From Gillisia limnaea DSM 15749 (GTDB lineage: Bacteria; Bacteroidota; Bacteroidia; Flavobacteriales; Flavobacteriaceae), in the NCBI RefSeq assembly GCF_000243235.1, contig NZ_JH594606.1, positions 1,124,676 through 1,163,381 on the forward strand: 38,706 bases of DNA. Direction: 5' to 3'. The notes below the pieces were generated by a model. The model worked only from the letters and a program-made list of their open reading frames with translations. It made no database searches and was not told the DNA's origin. Positions within the stretch are counted from its first letter, which is position 1; the number at the start of each line of letters is the position of its first letter. Position numbers and translations under genes: made by a program. This document shows, piece by piece, positions 1 to 8,304 of the stretch.

Positions 1-507
1 TGTCAATATACTGCAGGTGCCTGTCAATTTTTTTAGTTGTTGAAATTGTTTTTTTTTGCTGTTCTGTGCCCGGAGTTTGGTGCCGTCACCGGCGATGATC
101 TTACCGCCAATCAGGTTAAAGTTCCTGGCAAGTTGCACTGTGGCACGAAAGACCCTTTTAATGGCATCCGGATTGTCCTTTCTGAAGTTGGCAATGGTAT
201 TGTGATCCGGGGAAAGTTGTTCAATGAGCCACATCATTTCAATGTTGCGCCTGCATTCCTTCTCCAAAATCCGGGAGGAACGTATCCGGTTCAAATACCC
301 ATAGATGAACAATTTGAGCAGTACCGCAGGGTGATAAGCGGGTCTTCCTCCTTCGGGAAAGCGTACCTTAAAACCCGTTTTTTCCAAATCAAGGCTGTTG
401 ACAAAGAGCTCGATGGCACGGACTTCATTCTCTGTCTCAATACTTTCTTCTAATGAAACAGGAAACAAAGCAGCTTGTTTCCGATCTTTTCCTATAATAA
501 ATTTCAT
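1..507 (-). pseudogene. IS1182 transposase, N-terminal part
   Basis: Minus-strand reading starts MKFIIGKDRKQAAL at 507 and continues through the conserved N-terminal IS1182 domain (YLNRIRSSRILEKEC, DHNTIANFRKDNPDA) up to the window edge. Unlike the copy at 15452-17023, it has four T at about 156-160, which keeps the frame open there. It differs in a long T run near 49-57 (nine T here, seven in the other copy), so the frame appears broken near the window edge. DDE transposase family, cut-and-paste mobility of the IS. Confidence 0.8.
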
Positions 508-604
508 AGCATGAAGATACCCAAAGTTCTAAAAAGAACGAAAACGATCCTGAAAAAGTAGTCAACAAAGTTATTAAGAAAAAGGAAGGTTTTTAGACAG
601 TCTG
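1..604 (-). mobile_element. IS1182-family element, truncated by window start
   Basis: Nearly identical to 16517-17122, the right-hand end of the complete copy at 15430-17122. Its right terminus (ending ttttagacagtctg at 604) equals that of the complete copy. The next four bases, ACGG (605-608), equal the target duplication of the complete copy. It lies in a class-F att-like element at exactly the same position as the second copy. The left end lies outside the window. Confidence 0.9.
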
Positions 605-729
605 ACGGTCTTGGTTAAGGCAAGTAGCGTGGAATAGGGACGCGTTCTTGTCGGCTTTGTTGTTTGTTAATTAGTCTCTAAAATAATAATTTTCACTCAA
701 ATGCTCGCTATTTGCGCTTAACCGATGTT
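605..729. repeat. att-like element E1 (class F), left end replaced by IS1182
   Basis: Class F arms are ggttaaggcaagtagcg near 616 and cgctatttgcgcttaacc ending near 723. The AAC end is lost to the IS insertion. It ends GTT at 727-729 and opens the first interval with key gttgtaccta, answered by taggtacaac at 1145-1154. Confidence 0.8.
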
Positions 730-746
730 GTACCTAGTTCTTTTTT

Positions 747-1127
747 TTAGTTTTCAGTTTTTTTCATAAGAAACTCACCTAACCCAATTTTTAATGCTAG
801 CTCAGTTTTTGTCAGTTTTAGAATTTGAAATTCGAATGGGCCATCAGGGGTTTTTAATATAACTTTTTTCGAATCTTTTGTCAAAAGCCAAGATCCATTC
901 ATTGTTTCGCCCATTACAAATGAACTAAAACTAGAATTTTGCTTAAAGTCAAAAGTCATTTTATTTATTATATCTGTTTTCAACATTTGTAATCCAGCTT
1001 CGTCAATCTTTTCTTTGTTATATGCATCCATAAATACCCATTTACCAATTAGTAATTCATTGCTTTGAGCGTTCACGGAGAAAGTTAATAGTGTGATTAC
1101 TATAACTGTTAATATTCTTTTATTCAT
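747..1127 (-). CDS. Secreted lipocalin-like protein
   Basis: 126 residues, read right to left. Residues 1-20 form a signal peptide (hydrophobic stretch ending VNAQ), so the protein is exported. The mature part begins LLIGKWVFMDAY and has a later NGSWLLTKDSKKVIL strand pattern. This is the G-x-W plus beta-strand layout of small Bacteroidetes lipocalin-like domains, which bind hydrophobic ligands or have no known ligand. The start is the first ATG, about 20 bp inside the interval. It is the only gene of its cassette-like interval, and its stop lies about 17 bp from element E1. The family call rests on pattern only; a hypothetical periplasmic protein is the fallback. Confidence 0.75.
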   Translation of the reverse strand: MNKRILTVIVITLLTFSVNAQSNELLIGKWVFMDAYNKEKIDEAGLQMLKTDIINKMTFDFKQNSSFSSFVMGETMNGSWLLTKDSKKVILKTPDGPFEFQILKLTKTELALKIGLGEFLMKKTEN

Positions 1128-1151
1128 AAATGTTTTTTTAGAATTAGGTAC

Positions 1152-1274
1152 AACGTTGATGTATATGAGCTGTGGCTTGTTTTAGCACGAACCTTTCCAA
1201 ATATAAACTAACTTTTGGAAATCCGAAGATTTTCCAAATGGCCAATGACCAAGCCATAGCTTATATACGGTGTT
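1152..1274. repeat. att-like element E2 (class B)
   Basis: AACG start, GTT end. Divergent class B: outer arms gatgtatatgagctgtgg and ccaagccatagcttatatac pair, with an inner ttttggaaatccgaagattttccaaa hairpin region. Opens the next interval with key gttatgtgca, answered by tgcacataac at 2718-2727. Confidence 0.85.
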
Positions 1275-1285
1275 ATGTGCAGGCT

Positions 1286-2677
1286 TTACTTCACGGACTT
1301 TAATATATATTTCGGTATCATTTCGTTTGGCGGTGTACTTTTACCATACAATTGATAAGAATTATAGTTTCCACCAGTAAATACTGTAATCATATCGAGT
1401 TCAGGCCAAATATTAATTTTTTGTCCGCCGTTTCCCGAAGCTAAATATGAGTTATAAGTTCGTCGGTCAACTATAAAATATTTATGTTCCCAAAGATAGC
1501 CGTAATCTCCTTTGTCCATATTAAATGTTTTATCAATCCAACTTTTTGATATTATTTGATTTCCATTCCACTTACCACCATCTTTAAATAATTTTGCTAA
1601 TTTAATCAAGTCTCTTGGTGTAAAATACGTTTGACTAAAATCGTCACTACTCGTTTGATTTGGTTCAAAAGTCCATTTGTAGTTTGAAATGTTTAAAGGT
1701 TCAAAAAGATTTTCTTTTGCAAAATCCTCAATTTTCTTGTCTGTTGCTATTTCAACTAAACTGCCTAAAGTCAAAGCACAACCTGTACAATAAGATGATG
1801 ATATACCCGGTTCTCCAACCATTGGTAAATCGAGCGTGTATTTTACCCAATCTTTACTTTGCATCATTTTTGATTCATATCCTTTACTTTCAGGATTATT
1901 GTTTTCACAATCCATTCCGTGTCGATACATTAAGAAATTTTCTATTGTAATTTCTTTTTTTCTTTTGTCTAAATTGGCGATTTCTGGATATATAGAATTA
2001 AAATAGGGTAGTAGTCCATCTTTTTCACTTTTTATAAATCCTTGGTCAACCGCTATTCCAAGAATTCCGCCAATGAAAGGTTTTGTGGCAGACCTTAATT
2101 GATGTGGTGTATTTTCATCATAACCGTAAAAATATTCCTCAAGTACTAATTTATTGTTTTTATAAATCAAGATGCTATGGACATCGGGAAAATTACCCTT
2201 AATGGTTTCTTTGACCATATCGACTATAAGTTTGGGGTTTTTGAATTCATCATCCAAATTGCCTGTTGCAAGTCCGTCATCAGTTTCTGTAGGTTTCTTA
2301 TACTCGTAATTTTCTGGTTTATCGAAAAGTTCTTTTCTCGGAAACATATTCGATTTATCAATGTCTTTTGTTAGTAACTTGAATTCTTGACCGTCAGATT
2401 TATAGCTTATTACTTTCTTTGAGTTGTCCCTTTCAAAAATCACAGAACTTCCTTGCATATCTGTAAAACTGTCTATAGCAATAAATTTCAAAGGATATTT
2501 CGCATTATCTATTACTGCATAAAGCGTTGTGTCCATCGCTGATGCTTTAAGTTCTAATGTCGTATTATCAACATATTCGTATTTTCCTTCGTAGTCGAAA
2601 AGACTTTCGTATTCAGATTTCTCTTTCGTTGACGAACAACCGATAAGTAAAGGAATTATTAAAAGTATTTTCTTCAT
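1286..2677 (-). CDS. Lipoprotein serine hydrolase, beta-lactamase fold
   Basis: 463 residues from MKKILLIIPLLIGCSS. An upstream in-frame ATG at 2722 would bury the lipobox (LIGC), so 2677 is preferred. About 140 N-terminal residues of uncharacterised beta-rich sequence precede a class C beta-lactamase / 6-aminohexanoate-dimer-hydrolase-like domain. The catalytic S-x-x-K is SATK at about 196-199. The usual Y-x-N motif appears as YCT (in SSYCTGCALTLG), so the Asn is replaced. A GNGG near the C-terminus corresponds to the HxG/KTG strand. Probably anchored in the envelope and acting on an ester, amide or peptide; substrate unknown. Only gene in its interval and the first of four serine hydrolases in this array. 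Confidence 0.88.
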   Translation of the reverse strand: MKKILLIIPLLIGCSSTKEKSEYESLFDYEGKYEYVDNTTLELKASAMDTTLYAVIDNAKYPLKFIAIDSFTDMQGSSVIFERDNSKKVISYKSDGQEFKLLTKDIDKSNMFPRKELFDKPENYEYKKPTETDDGLATGNLDDEFKNPKLIVDMVKETIKGNFPDVHSILIYKNNKLVLEEYFYGYDENTPHQLRSATKPFIGGILGIAVDQGFIKSEKDGLLPYFNSIYPEIANLDKRKKEITIENFLMYRHGMDCENNNPESKGYESKMMQSKDWVKYTLDLPMVGEPGISSSYCTGCALTLGSLVEIATDKKIEDFAKENLFEPLNISNYKWTFEPNQTSSDDFSQTYFTPRDLIKLAKLFKDGGKWNGNQIISKSWIDKTFNMDKGDYGYLWEHKYFIVDRRTYNSYLASGNGGQKINIWPELDMITVFTGGNYNSYQLYGKSTPPNEMIPKYILKSVK

Positions 2678-2724
2678 TTGAATTCTGTTTTTGGATAAGC
2701 AGGATTTTTTTTCAGCTTGCACAT

Positions 2725-2845
2725 AACGTTTAATATAAAAACAGTGCTAGCTGGAAAGTCTGATTGACCGCAGGACAATCCGCTAAGCAAGTGAGCACGA
2801 TGTTTCGATTCAAGAGCAAATTAAGCATTGTTTTTATATGTTGTT
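2725..2845. repeat. att-like element E3 (class A)
   Basis: Outer arms ataaaaacagtgc and gcattgtttttatat pair; the inner hairpin gattgaccgcaggacaatc has one mismatch. Opens the next interval with key gttgtatgca, answered by tgcatacaac at 3190-3199. Confidence 0.9.
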
Positions 2846-2858
2846 GTATGCAGGTTTT

Positions 2859-3155
2859 TTAGCCAAGCCATAAGAGCAATCCAGTCAGTAAAATCAGTCC
2901 TAAAGTGATTGAAACACCGTAGAAAATTCGCATTTTAGTCCGTTCTTTTTTTGCCTGCTCTCTAATCTGCATTTTAATTTTATTTAATTCCTCTATAGGA
3001 ACTGAATGAAATAGAGGACGTTCCGGAATGTCAGTGTCCGCATAAATTACGTCACGATTATTCTCTTTAAATTTTCCTCGATTTGAAGGACGTTGCGCTC
3101 GGTTCTGTTTTATCCGATTATTCATATCCTGCATATGTCCGGCGCCAAAGCTCAT
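2859..3155 (-). CDS. Small single-span membrane protein
   Basis: 98 residues, starting MSFGAGHMQDMNNRIKQNR, an opening I associate with small Bacteroidetes membrane proteins. Residues 1-75 are basic and hydrophilic. Residues about 76-97 form one transmembrane helix (YGVSITLGLILLTGLLLWLG) at the extreme C-terminus, so the bulk should face the cytoplasm. The family function is unknown to me. Sole gene of its interval, with start and stop within about 45 bp of the bounding elements. Confidence 0.75.
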   Translation of the reverse strand: MSFGAGHMQDMNNRIKQNRAQRPSNRGKFKENNRDVIYADTDIPERPLFHSVPIEELNKIKMQIREQAKKERTKMRIFYGVSITLGLILLTGLLLWLG

Positions 3156-3196
3156 TTTAAATAATTTTTTGGGATTAAGTTATTTCACTTGCATAC

Positions 3197-3317
3197 AACG
3201 TCTCGTATAAAAACTGTGCGAGCTGGCGCGCGTGATTGTCCGCAGGACAATCCGCTAAGCAAGCGAGTACGGACTTTGGATTAGAAACAGGTTTTAGCAT
3301 TGTTTTTATATGCTGTT
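3197..3317. repeat. att-like element E4 (class A)
   Basis: Typical class A: outer arms gtataaaaactgtgc and gcattgtttttatatgc; perfect inner hairpin gattgtcc-gca-ggacaatc. Opens the next interval with key gttgtacaac (itself palindromic), answered by gttgtacaac at 4004-4013. Confidence 0.92.
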
Positions 3318-3345
3318 GTACAACGTTTCTCTTGAAATACTGTGT

Positions 3346-3888
3346 TTAAAATCGATAACCAAATTTAAACCCGTATCGTAATACCTGGTCGTGGTCTGTT
3401 TTATCTGCATTGAATAATTGTTTACCCAAACCGGCATTTATTTCGAAGATGAATCCACTTTTGGTGACCCATTTACTACCCAAACCTAAACCGAGAGATA
3501 AATCATAAACATCAGAACCTTCCGTAAAAGTTAGCTGCTCCTCTGTTTCATAGATTTTTTTTCCGTCAATTGAACTAAACATTCCAAAACCTTCAACAAA
3601 AAAACCTGCAGCATACTTCTTGCCAAAGAACCTTCTGTAATATGGTGTGAGGGAATAATTCATATCCTCATCAAATTTCTCAGAGAACATATAAAGACCC
3701 GAGATACCTAATGAGGATTTGTTGTTTAAATTTCTTTCATAACTTGCTTCAATAGATCCTCCAATTAATGGTTGGATCAAATCAACTTTTAATTCATTTT
3801 TTTTATCATTCTGACTATCAGAGTCATTTTGTGCATTAACAGCAAAAAAGGAAAATAGCATTACAGCTATAAAAAAGACATTCTTCAT
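3346..3888 (-). CDS. Outer-membrane beta-barrel protein
   Basis: 180 residues. Signal peptide 1-19 ends VNAQ. The mature sequence alternates hydrophobic and polar residues with aromatic turns (GGSIEASYERNL, LTPYYRRFFGKKY, GFIFEINAGLGKQ) and ends in the aromatic C-terminal strand VLRYGFKFGYRF, a terminal Phe recognised by the BAM complex. Layout matches DUF3575-like 8-strand barrels. Sole gene of its interval. Length of about 160 mature residues suits an 8-strand barrel; no enzyme motif seen. Confidence 0.82.
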   Translation of the reverse strand: MKNVFFIAVMLFSFFAVNAQNDSDSQNDKKNELKVDLIQPLIGGSIEASYERNLNNKSSLGISGLYMFSEKFDEDMNYSLTPYYRRFFGKKYAAGFFVEGFGMFSSIDGKKIYETEEQLTFTEGSDVYDLSLGLGLGSKWVTKSGFIFEINAGLGKQLFNADKTDHDQVLRYGFKFGYRF

Positions 3889-4010
3889 AAAAATTTATTG
3901 ATTATTAAAAGGGTTATAAAAGAGTAAATGTAATATTTTACAGTTCTTATCTTTCGATAAATTTTGGCTTTACGTTTTTGCTCAGAACTAATTTTTACCC
4001 AATGTTGTAC

Positions 4011-4131
4011 AACGGTTGGTATAAAAACAGTGGGAGGAGGCGAACTTGATTGTACGCAGGACAATCGGCGCAACAAGCGAGCACGGAGTTTCGATTCGAG
4101 ACAGGTGTAAGCATTGTTTTTATGCATTGTT
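4011..4131. repeat. att-like element E5 (class A)
   Basis: Class A with a diverged centre (gattgtacgcaggacaatc). Opens the next interval with key gttgtaaact, answered by cgtttacaac at 5562-5571 (one mismatch at key position 10, then the G.T at position 11 and GGC/GCC pairing). Confidence 0.88.
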
Positions 4132-4321
4132 GTAAACTGGGCTTTTTCCCACAATCTCGTTTCTAATCCGTTCTATTTTCGTCCGCGGTAAAAAAACTTC
4201 ATTACACTTCAAGGCTACATTATTTAGGCAGGACTTACAACTTTTTATGTAAGCTGGTTTCATTTTTGTTATATTTTTAGAGTGCGAACAAATAAATTTA
4301 AATGACTTTCAATGTGTAATT

Positions 4322-5452
4322 TTATTGCTTCATCAAATCAAGAAGATACTCTAAATTATAAGCAACTTGTACAGCCCATACGTCTTCCTCTTCTGTTAAA
4401 TTTGAATTTGACAACACAACAATACCATCACCATTGGGGTAAAAAATACGCATAGAATTATGGCCAAGCCAGGTTTCTTCCCCTGAATGACGAATATTAA
4501 TTAATTGATTGCCTCTATACCCTACAAACCAACCGTATGCATAGTATGTTTTTATATCCTCATTTTCAGAAACAAAAACATATGGCTTAAAAGATTTCTC
4601 CACATTGGCTTTGGATATAATTTCACCATTCATCATTGCTATGAATATTTTATATTGATCTTTAGCAGTACTGTAAATACCTGATGACCCTTTTTGACCG
4701 TAATTTATGACACTTTTCCCTTTATCATACATCGTAGCAGGTTGTTTTGCTGCACGTAAAGAATCAAAAGGCGGTTGAATAAAAACATTTTCTTTTTCAA
4801 AGCCCCAGAACCCAGTATGTTCCAAATCTGCGGGCTTAAAAATTGCTTTCTCAACAAAACGTTCATAGGTTTTTCCGGTCAATTTTTCTATTAAAAGCAC
4901 GAGTAACGCATAACCATTATTTGAATATTCAAACATTCCAATCTGCTCTTTATTTACTGGAACTTTCATAACTGCCTCAAGCGCTTTCTCATATGTCTGA
5001 ATATTATCTGTTGCATAGCCATGAGGCAATCCCGAGGAATGAGTCAATAGATGGTGAATGGTGATGTGTTGCTTATCAGAGGGTACATTTTGAAAGTATT
5101 TTGTTATAGGATCCTGAACTGAAAGCTTTTTATCCTCTTCCAACTTTAGTATTGCTAAGCCAACTATAGGTTTTGAATTAGATGCTATCCAGTATGCTAA
5201 TGGTAGAGTAGTGTCTTGTTGTCCATAGGGCTTATCAATAATAATGTCCCCATTGCTAACCATATAGACACTTCCTTTAAAACCTTTGGTTGTTTGCTTG
5301 TTTAGCCACCTATCAAGTTTGATATAGGTAGAATCGGTATGAGCCAAAGATTTCATTACACTTTTTTCAGATTCTTTCTTAATAGAAGAACAAGAAAAAA
5401 TTGTAGCACTGATACATGCCATCAGGATAAAGACATTCATGTTAGTTTTCAT
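4322..5452 (-). CDS. Lipoprotein serine hydrolase, beta-lactamase fold
   Basis: 376 residues. The N-terminus ends in the lipobox IFSC at about 18-21, so it is a lipid-anchored envelope protein. Beta-lactamase/PBP-type domain: S-x-x-K as SNSK (in WIASNSKPIVG), Y-x-N as YSN (in YSNNGYALL), and the third motif in RHSGEETWLGH. The typical connecting sequence LLTHSSGLPHGY is intact. All three catalytic motifs are present, so it should be active; substrate unknown. Sole gene of its interval, with an unusually long downstream stretch (4132-4321, about 190 bp) in which I see no gene. Confidence 0.9.
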   Translation of the reverse strand: MKTNMNVFILMACISATIFSCSSIKKESEKSVMKSLAHTDSTYIKLDRWLNKQTTKGFKGSVYMVSNGDIIIDKPYGQQDTTLPLAYWIASNSKPIVGLAILKLEEDKKLSVQDPITKYFQNVPSDKQHITIHHLLTHSSGLPHGYATDNIQTYEKALEAVMKVPVNKEQIGMFEYSNNGYALLVLLIEKLTGKTYERFVEKAIFKPADLEHTGFWGFEKENVFIQPPFDSLRAAKQPATMYDKGKSVINYGQKGSSGIYSTAKDQYKIFIAMMNGEIISKANVEKSFKPYVFVSENEDIKTYYAYGWFVGYRGNQLINIRHSGEETWLGHNSMRIFYPNGDGIVVLSNSNLTEEEDVWAVQVAYNLEYLLDLMKQ

Positions 5453-5568
5453 CGTAGATAATTAAATAATATTATTATAAAGAAATTGAATTTTTTAGTC
5501 TAATTTTTATTCTGGAACGATTGTCATTCAGCTGTTCTTTCTAAACTTCAATTTTTTGCCTCGTTTAC

Positions 5569-5691
5569 AACGGTTAGTATATGAAAAGTAGGCGATTTCA
5601 AAGCACAAAACTTTCGGTTATGCACAAAGTTTGATACGAGCCTAAAGCCTAGATTTTAGCACTATTTCGCCTATTTTTTATATACATTGTT
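5569..5691. repeat. att-like element E6 (class C)
   Basis: Outer arms tatatgaaaagtaggcg and cgcctattttttatata; unrelated in its centre to class A. Opens a multigene interval with key gttaggcaac, answered by gttgcctaac at 8068-8077. Confidence 0.9.
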
Positions 5692-5702
5692 AGGCAACGT
5701 AA

Positions 5703-5912
5703 TTATACACATCTACAATATCTTCTTCCACTAATATCAGTCCAACAGTATAATATTTTGCCAGGAGGACAAGTTAAAGCTTGAGGATTAGTATTTTTAA
5801 TCTTTAGGCTTGTGACTTCTGCGTCAATAATACCATTTTCTTTTAATAGTTTATTTATTTTTTCAAATAACTCTTTGTCTACTTTGCCGATATTTGCTTT
5901 GAATTTTTTCAT
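5703..5912 (-). CDS. Small Cys-rich-tail peptide (possible RiPP-type precursor)
   Basis: 69 residues with two parts. The leader-like N-terminus is charged and helical (KVDKELFEKINKLLKENG). The C-terminal core has four Cys in a compact tail: CPPGKILYC, then YCRC at the end. No classical signal peptide, and no GG or GA cleavage site before the Cys-rich core. No modifying enzyme (radical SAM, LanB/M, ATP-grasp) or transporter is encoded nearby. It is the last gene of a minus-strand group with the lipoprotein at 5919-6638 (6 bp apart). A small zinc-binding or disulfide protein is an equal alternative. Confidence 0.6.
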   Translation of the reverse strand: MKKFKANIGKVDKELFEKINKLLKENGIIDAEVTSLKIKNTNPQALTCPPGKILYCWTDISGRRYCRCV

Positions 5913-5918
5913 TGTTAT

Positions 5919-6638
5919 TTAGTTTTGAGAATATAATATTAAAGTGTCTTTTTTGATATTATTTGATTCATCTAAAGATTCTGATATTGCATAAAGCTGA
6001 CCTTCATAGCCGTCATTCCCCATAGTAAATTGATTTGTGATTATACCAAGTGAGTCAGTTTTAAAACTATAATTAACTAAAATACCTCTTTCAACACCAT
6101 TTAAGTCAACAACTTTGGTATTTGCAATTGTCCCAATACTTACTACACCACTTTCTCTTATCAATTTTGTGGTCAAAGTAATTTTAGTAAATGAAGAGTC
6201 GGGTATTATTGTTAATGATGAGGATGATAAATTAATTGATTCACAAAAAGCTCGTCTAAAGCTCATATTTTGTTCTTCCGAAATTTCTGATTGCAGTACT
6301 GAAATTATAGCTTTTAGATTTGATGTTTTAACACTTTTTGATGTAAAATCAATCTCTGCAATTTTTTTATTTGTACCATCAATTTCAACTAGCCTTATGT
6401 CAGCTTCCTTTTCAATTCCAGCAATAATAAACGTTACTTTATTATTAGTTTCGGTTGAAAAATCAGAAGGAAATTCTGCAACAGCTGTAATTTTGCTTAA
6501 ACCATCTGCTAATTGATTATCATTATCTATCCTTAAATTCATAATATTAGATAGTTCCGTTGGTGAGTAATCATCTTCTTTATAACAAGAATTGAGTATT
6601 AACATTAGCGATAAGGAAGTAAGTAGCCTATTCTTCAT
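5919..6638 (-). CDS. Lipoprotein of unknown function
   Basis: 239 residues from MKNRLLTSLSLMLILNSC, chosen over an in-frame ATG at 6692 because it places the lipobox (LNSC) at residues 15-18. The mature protein reads as two or three Ig-like beta domains (ITAVAEFPSDFST, KITLTTKLIRESGVVSIGTI), a style common in Bacteroidetes surface lipoproteins. It starts 2 bp from the end of the gene at 6641-8052 and ends 6 bp before the small peptide gene, so the three probably share one transcript. Confidence 0.75.
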   Translation of the reverse strand: MKNRLLTSLSLMLILNSCYKEDDYSPTELSNIMNLRIDNDNQLADGLSKITAVAEFPSDFSTETNNKVTFIIAGIEKEADIRLVEIDGTNKKIAEIDFTSKSVKTSNLKAIISVLQSEISEEQNMSFRRAFCESINLSSSSLTIIPDSSFTKITLTTKLIRESGVVSIGTIANTKVVDLNGVERGILVNYSFKTDSLGIITNQFTMGNDGYEGQLYAISESLDESNNIKKDTLILYSQN

Positions 6639-6640
6639 AA

Positions 6641-8052
6641 TTATTCTGCTTTTAAGTTTTTTGTAAAAGTTGGAATTATCCCTTCTAACCATTTTCTTAT
6701 TTCAATGTCAATTGATAGTCCAACATAAGGCTGAATAGCTACACTTGAATTTCCAGAAATAGCATCTGTCTTTTTGAATAAAACACCTCCAAAATTCAAT
6801 CTTGTTGAGTGAGTCAAGATTTTATATCCTCCACCCAGCATAAGTGAGTAGTTACTAAAAAAGTCATCTCTGAATCCAGTTTTTTCAAGCGAATTTAAAG
6901 TAACCCCTGTATGAATTGAAAAGCGTTGACTGAAGGATAACTGTGATAGCTTTAAGGGAATATTTTTATTGACAGGAGATAAAGATATGTATACTCCAAC
7001 ATACGGAGAACCGCCTTTAATACTGCCTTCATAAGGAATATAAGTTATGTAGCCAAAATCAGGAACAAGTGTTCTTTTATATCCGGTTTCATATTTCTCA
7101 GGATAAGTTGTTACAGGATTTGATTTTGAATAAACGACTGCTCTTGCAATTTGTCCTATATAATTTGAAATACTTTCGTCAGGTCGATTGTTTTTCTTTT
7201 CATTGTTTATATACTCTTCTTTCTCTTTTTCTAAGGAATTAATAACCGTATTCTCAAAATCATTATGAGTAATGAAAGATTTGTTATCCATTAAAACTTT
7301 TAGCCTTTTACTATATAAACTATACAGATTCAAATAATCAGGTATTGTACCAAATTTTGCAAAGAAAAGAAGAAATGTTGAGCTATCTATGGAGTTAATT
7401 TGCTTTAGTTCTCTGCTAAAATTGAGTATATCTTTATCAGAAATTATTTTTTTTCGAAAGTTAGAATTTTAAAATGTTGGAATAGAATACGCTTAACTTT
7501 AGCCGTGTCTATTGTAGTCTCTAAATTAGTGGTGTCTAGTTCGTTTTTTACATTTTGTAATTCACTAATTGTTGGGTGGAAAAATAATTGCCTCCCTTCA
7601 TTCTGTGCATTATATTCTCGTACAGTTTTTAACCATTCTTCTTTGTTTTCATCATATTCTTCTAACCATTTGGTGTCTTGTGAGTTATGCATATCTCTAA
7701 AAATTCCGAAAATATTATATCTACCAGTATATTGGGTTTCTAAAACGTAAAACCTATTTGGTTTAAGAGGTGGAATGAGTACTATATTGTTATTATCATT
7801 TCTGTTCGTAACGATTATATTCTTTGCGTTTAATGAGTCTAATGAATACTTAAATGATGGGTCGTTATAATATTCCTTTGAATCGTTTTTACTTATTGGA
7901 TATAATTTGACTGATACAATATAATTATGTTTTGAAGGCAAGGATATTGTGTCTAAAAATTGTGTTCCAAACTCTACATTTTTAGCCTTGTTCTGTCCTA
8001 GTACAGAATTTGTAATAAAGAAGGAAAATACTAATAGAAATATATTTTTCAT
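6641..8052 (-). pseudogene. Secreted N-domain plus beta-barrel protein, split by one frameshift
   Basis: Two open frames abut here. 7444-8052 encodes signal peptide MKNIFLLVFSFFITNSVLGQ plus about 180 periplasmic residues ending FEKK-stop. 6641-about 7443 continues without a good start (only TTG at 7333) and ends in beta-barrel-like strands (GVYISLSPVNKN, NYSLMLGGGYKILT, SVAIQPYVGLSIDIEI). The stop lies directly after a run of eight A on the coding strand (T8 at 7447-7454). Adding one A joins both into a single 470-residue frame reading ...LTFEKKIISDKDILNF. So this is one gene, frameshifted, phase-variable, read by slippage, or misread in sequencing. First gene of its operon. Confidence 0.72.
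7447..7454 (-). other. A8 homopolymer that decides the reading frame
   Basis: Eight A on the coding strand, followed at once by TAA. Nine A would fuse the two halves of the gene at 6641-8052. Possible phase-variation or transcriptional-slippage site, or a sequencing error. Confidence 0.6.
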
Positions 8053-8074
8053 TATCGTTGTTTTTATGTTGCCT

Positions 8075-8200
8075 AACGTTGATGTGTATGAGCCGTTGCG
8101 TGTCTCACACACGAACCATTAAAAGTACAAAACTACGCTGGAAAATTCCCAAGAATTTTCCAGATGAGCACAGACCCAGCAATGGCTTATACACGGTGTT
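8075..8200. repeat. att-like element E7 (class B)
   Basis: Outer arms gtgtatgagccgttgc and gcaatggcttatacac; perfect inner hairpin ggaaaattc-ccaa-gaattttcc. Opens the plus-strand operon interval with key gttggcaaat(c), answered by gtttgccaac at 10158-10167 with one bulged T. Confidence 0.9.
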
Positions 8201-8272
8201 GGCAAATCGTTTTTTTTAGTTATTACTTTCTTAAAACTCTTTCAATATCTTAATTAAATTCAAATAAAAAAC

Positions 8273-8280
8273 TACATTTG
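8273..8280 (+). promoter_or_regulatory. Candidate Bacteroidetes -7 box for the plus-strand operon
   Basis: tacatttg matches the Bacteroidetes TANNTTTG -7 consensus exactly and lies 25 bp before the ATG at 8305. I see no clear -33 TTG partner. It implies the operon has its own promoter rather than depending on the array. Confidence 0.45.
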
Positions 8281-8304
8281 TAAACAAAATCATTTTAAAA
8301 TTAA

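Noticed and set aside
37..453. Plus-strand frame inside the left IS1182 copy (and its twin at 16394-16969)
   Set aside because: Antisense shadow of the IS1182 transposase; the two copies preserve the minus-strand protein.
3885..4154. 89-residue minus-strand frame
   Set aside because: Runs through element E5 and its arms; no homologous pattern, starts in the next interval.
5703..5912. Firm call as a lanthipeptide or other RiPP precursor
   Set aside because: No modification enzyme, protease or exporter nearby and no double-Gly leader; kept only as a possibility.
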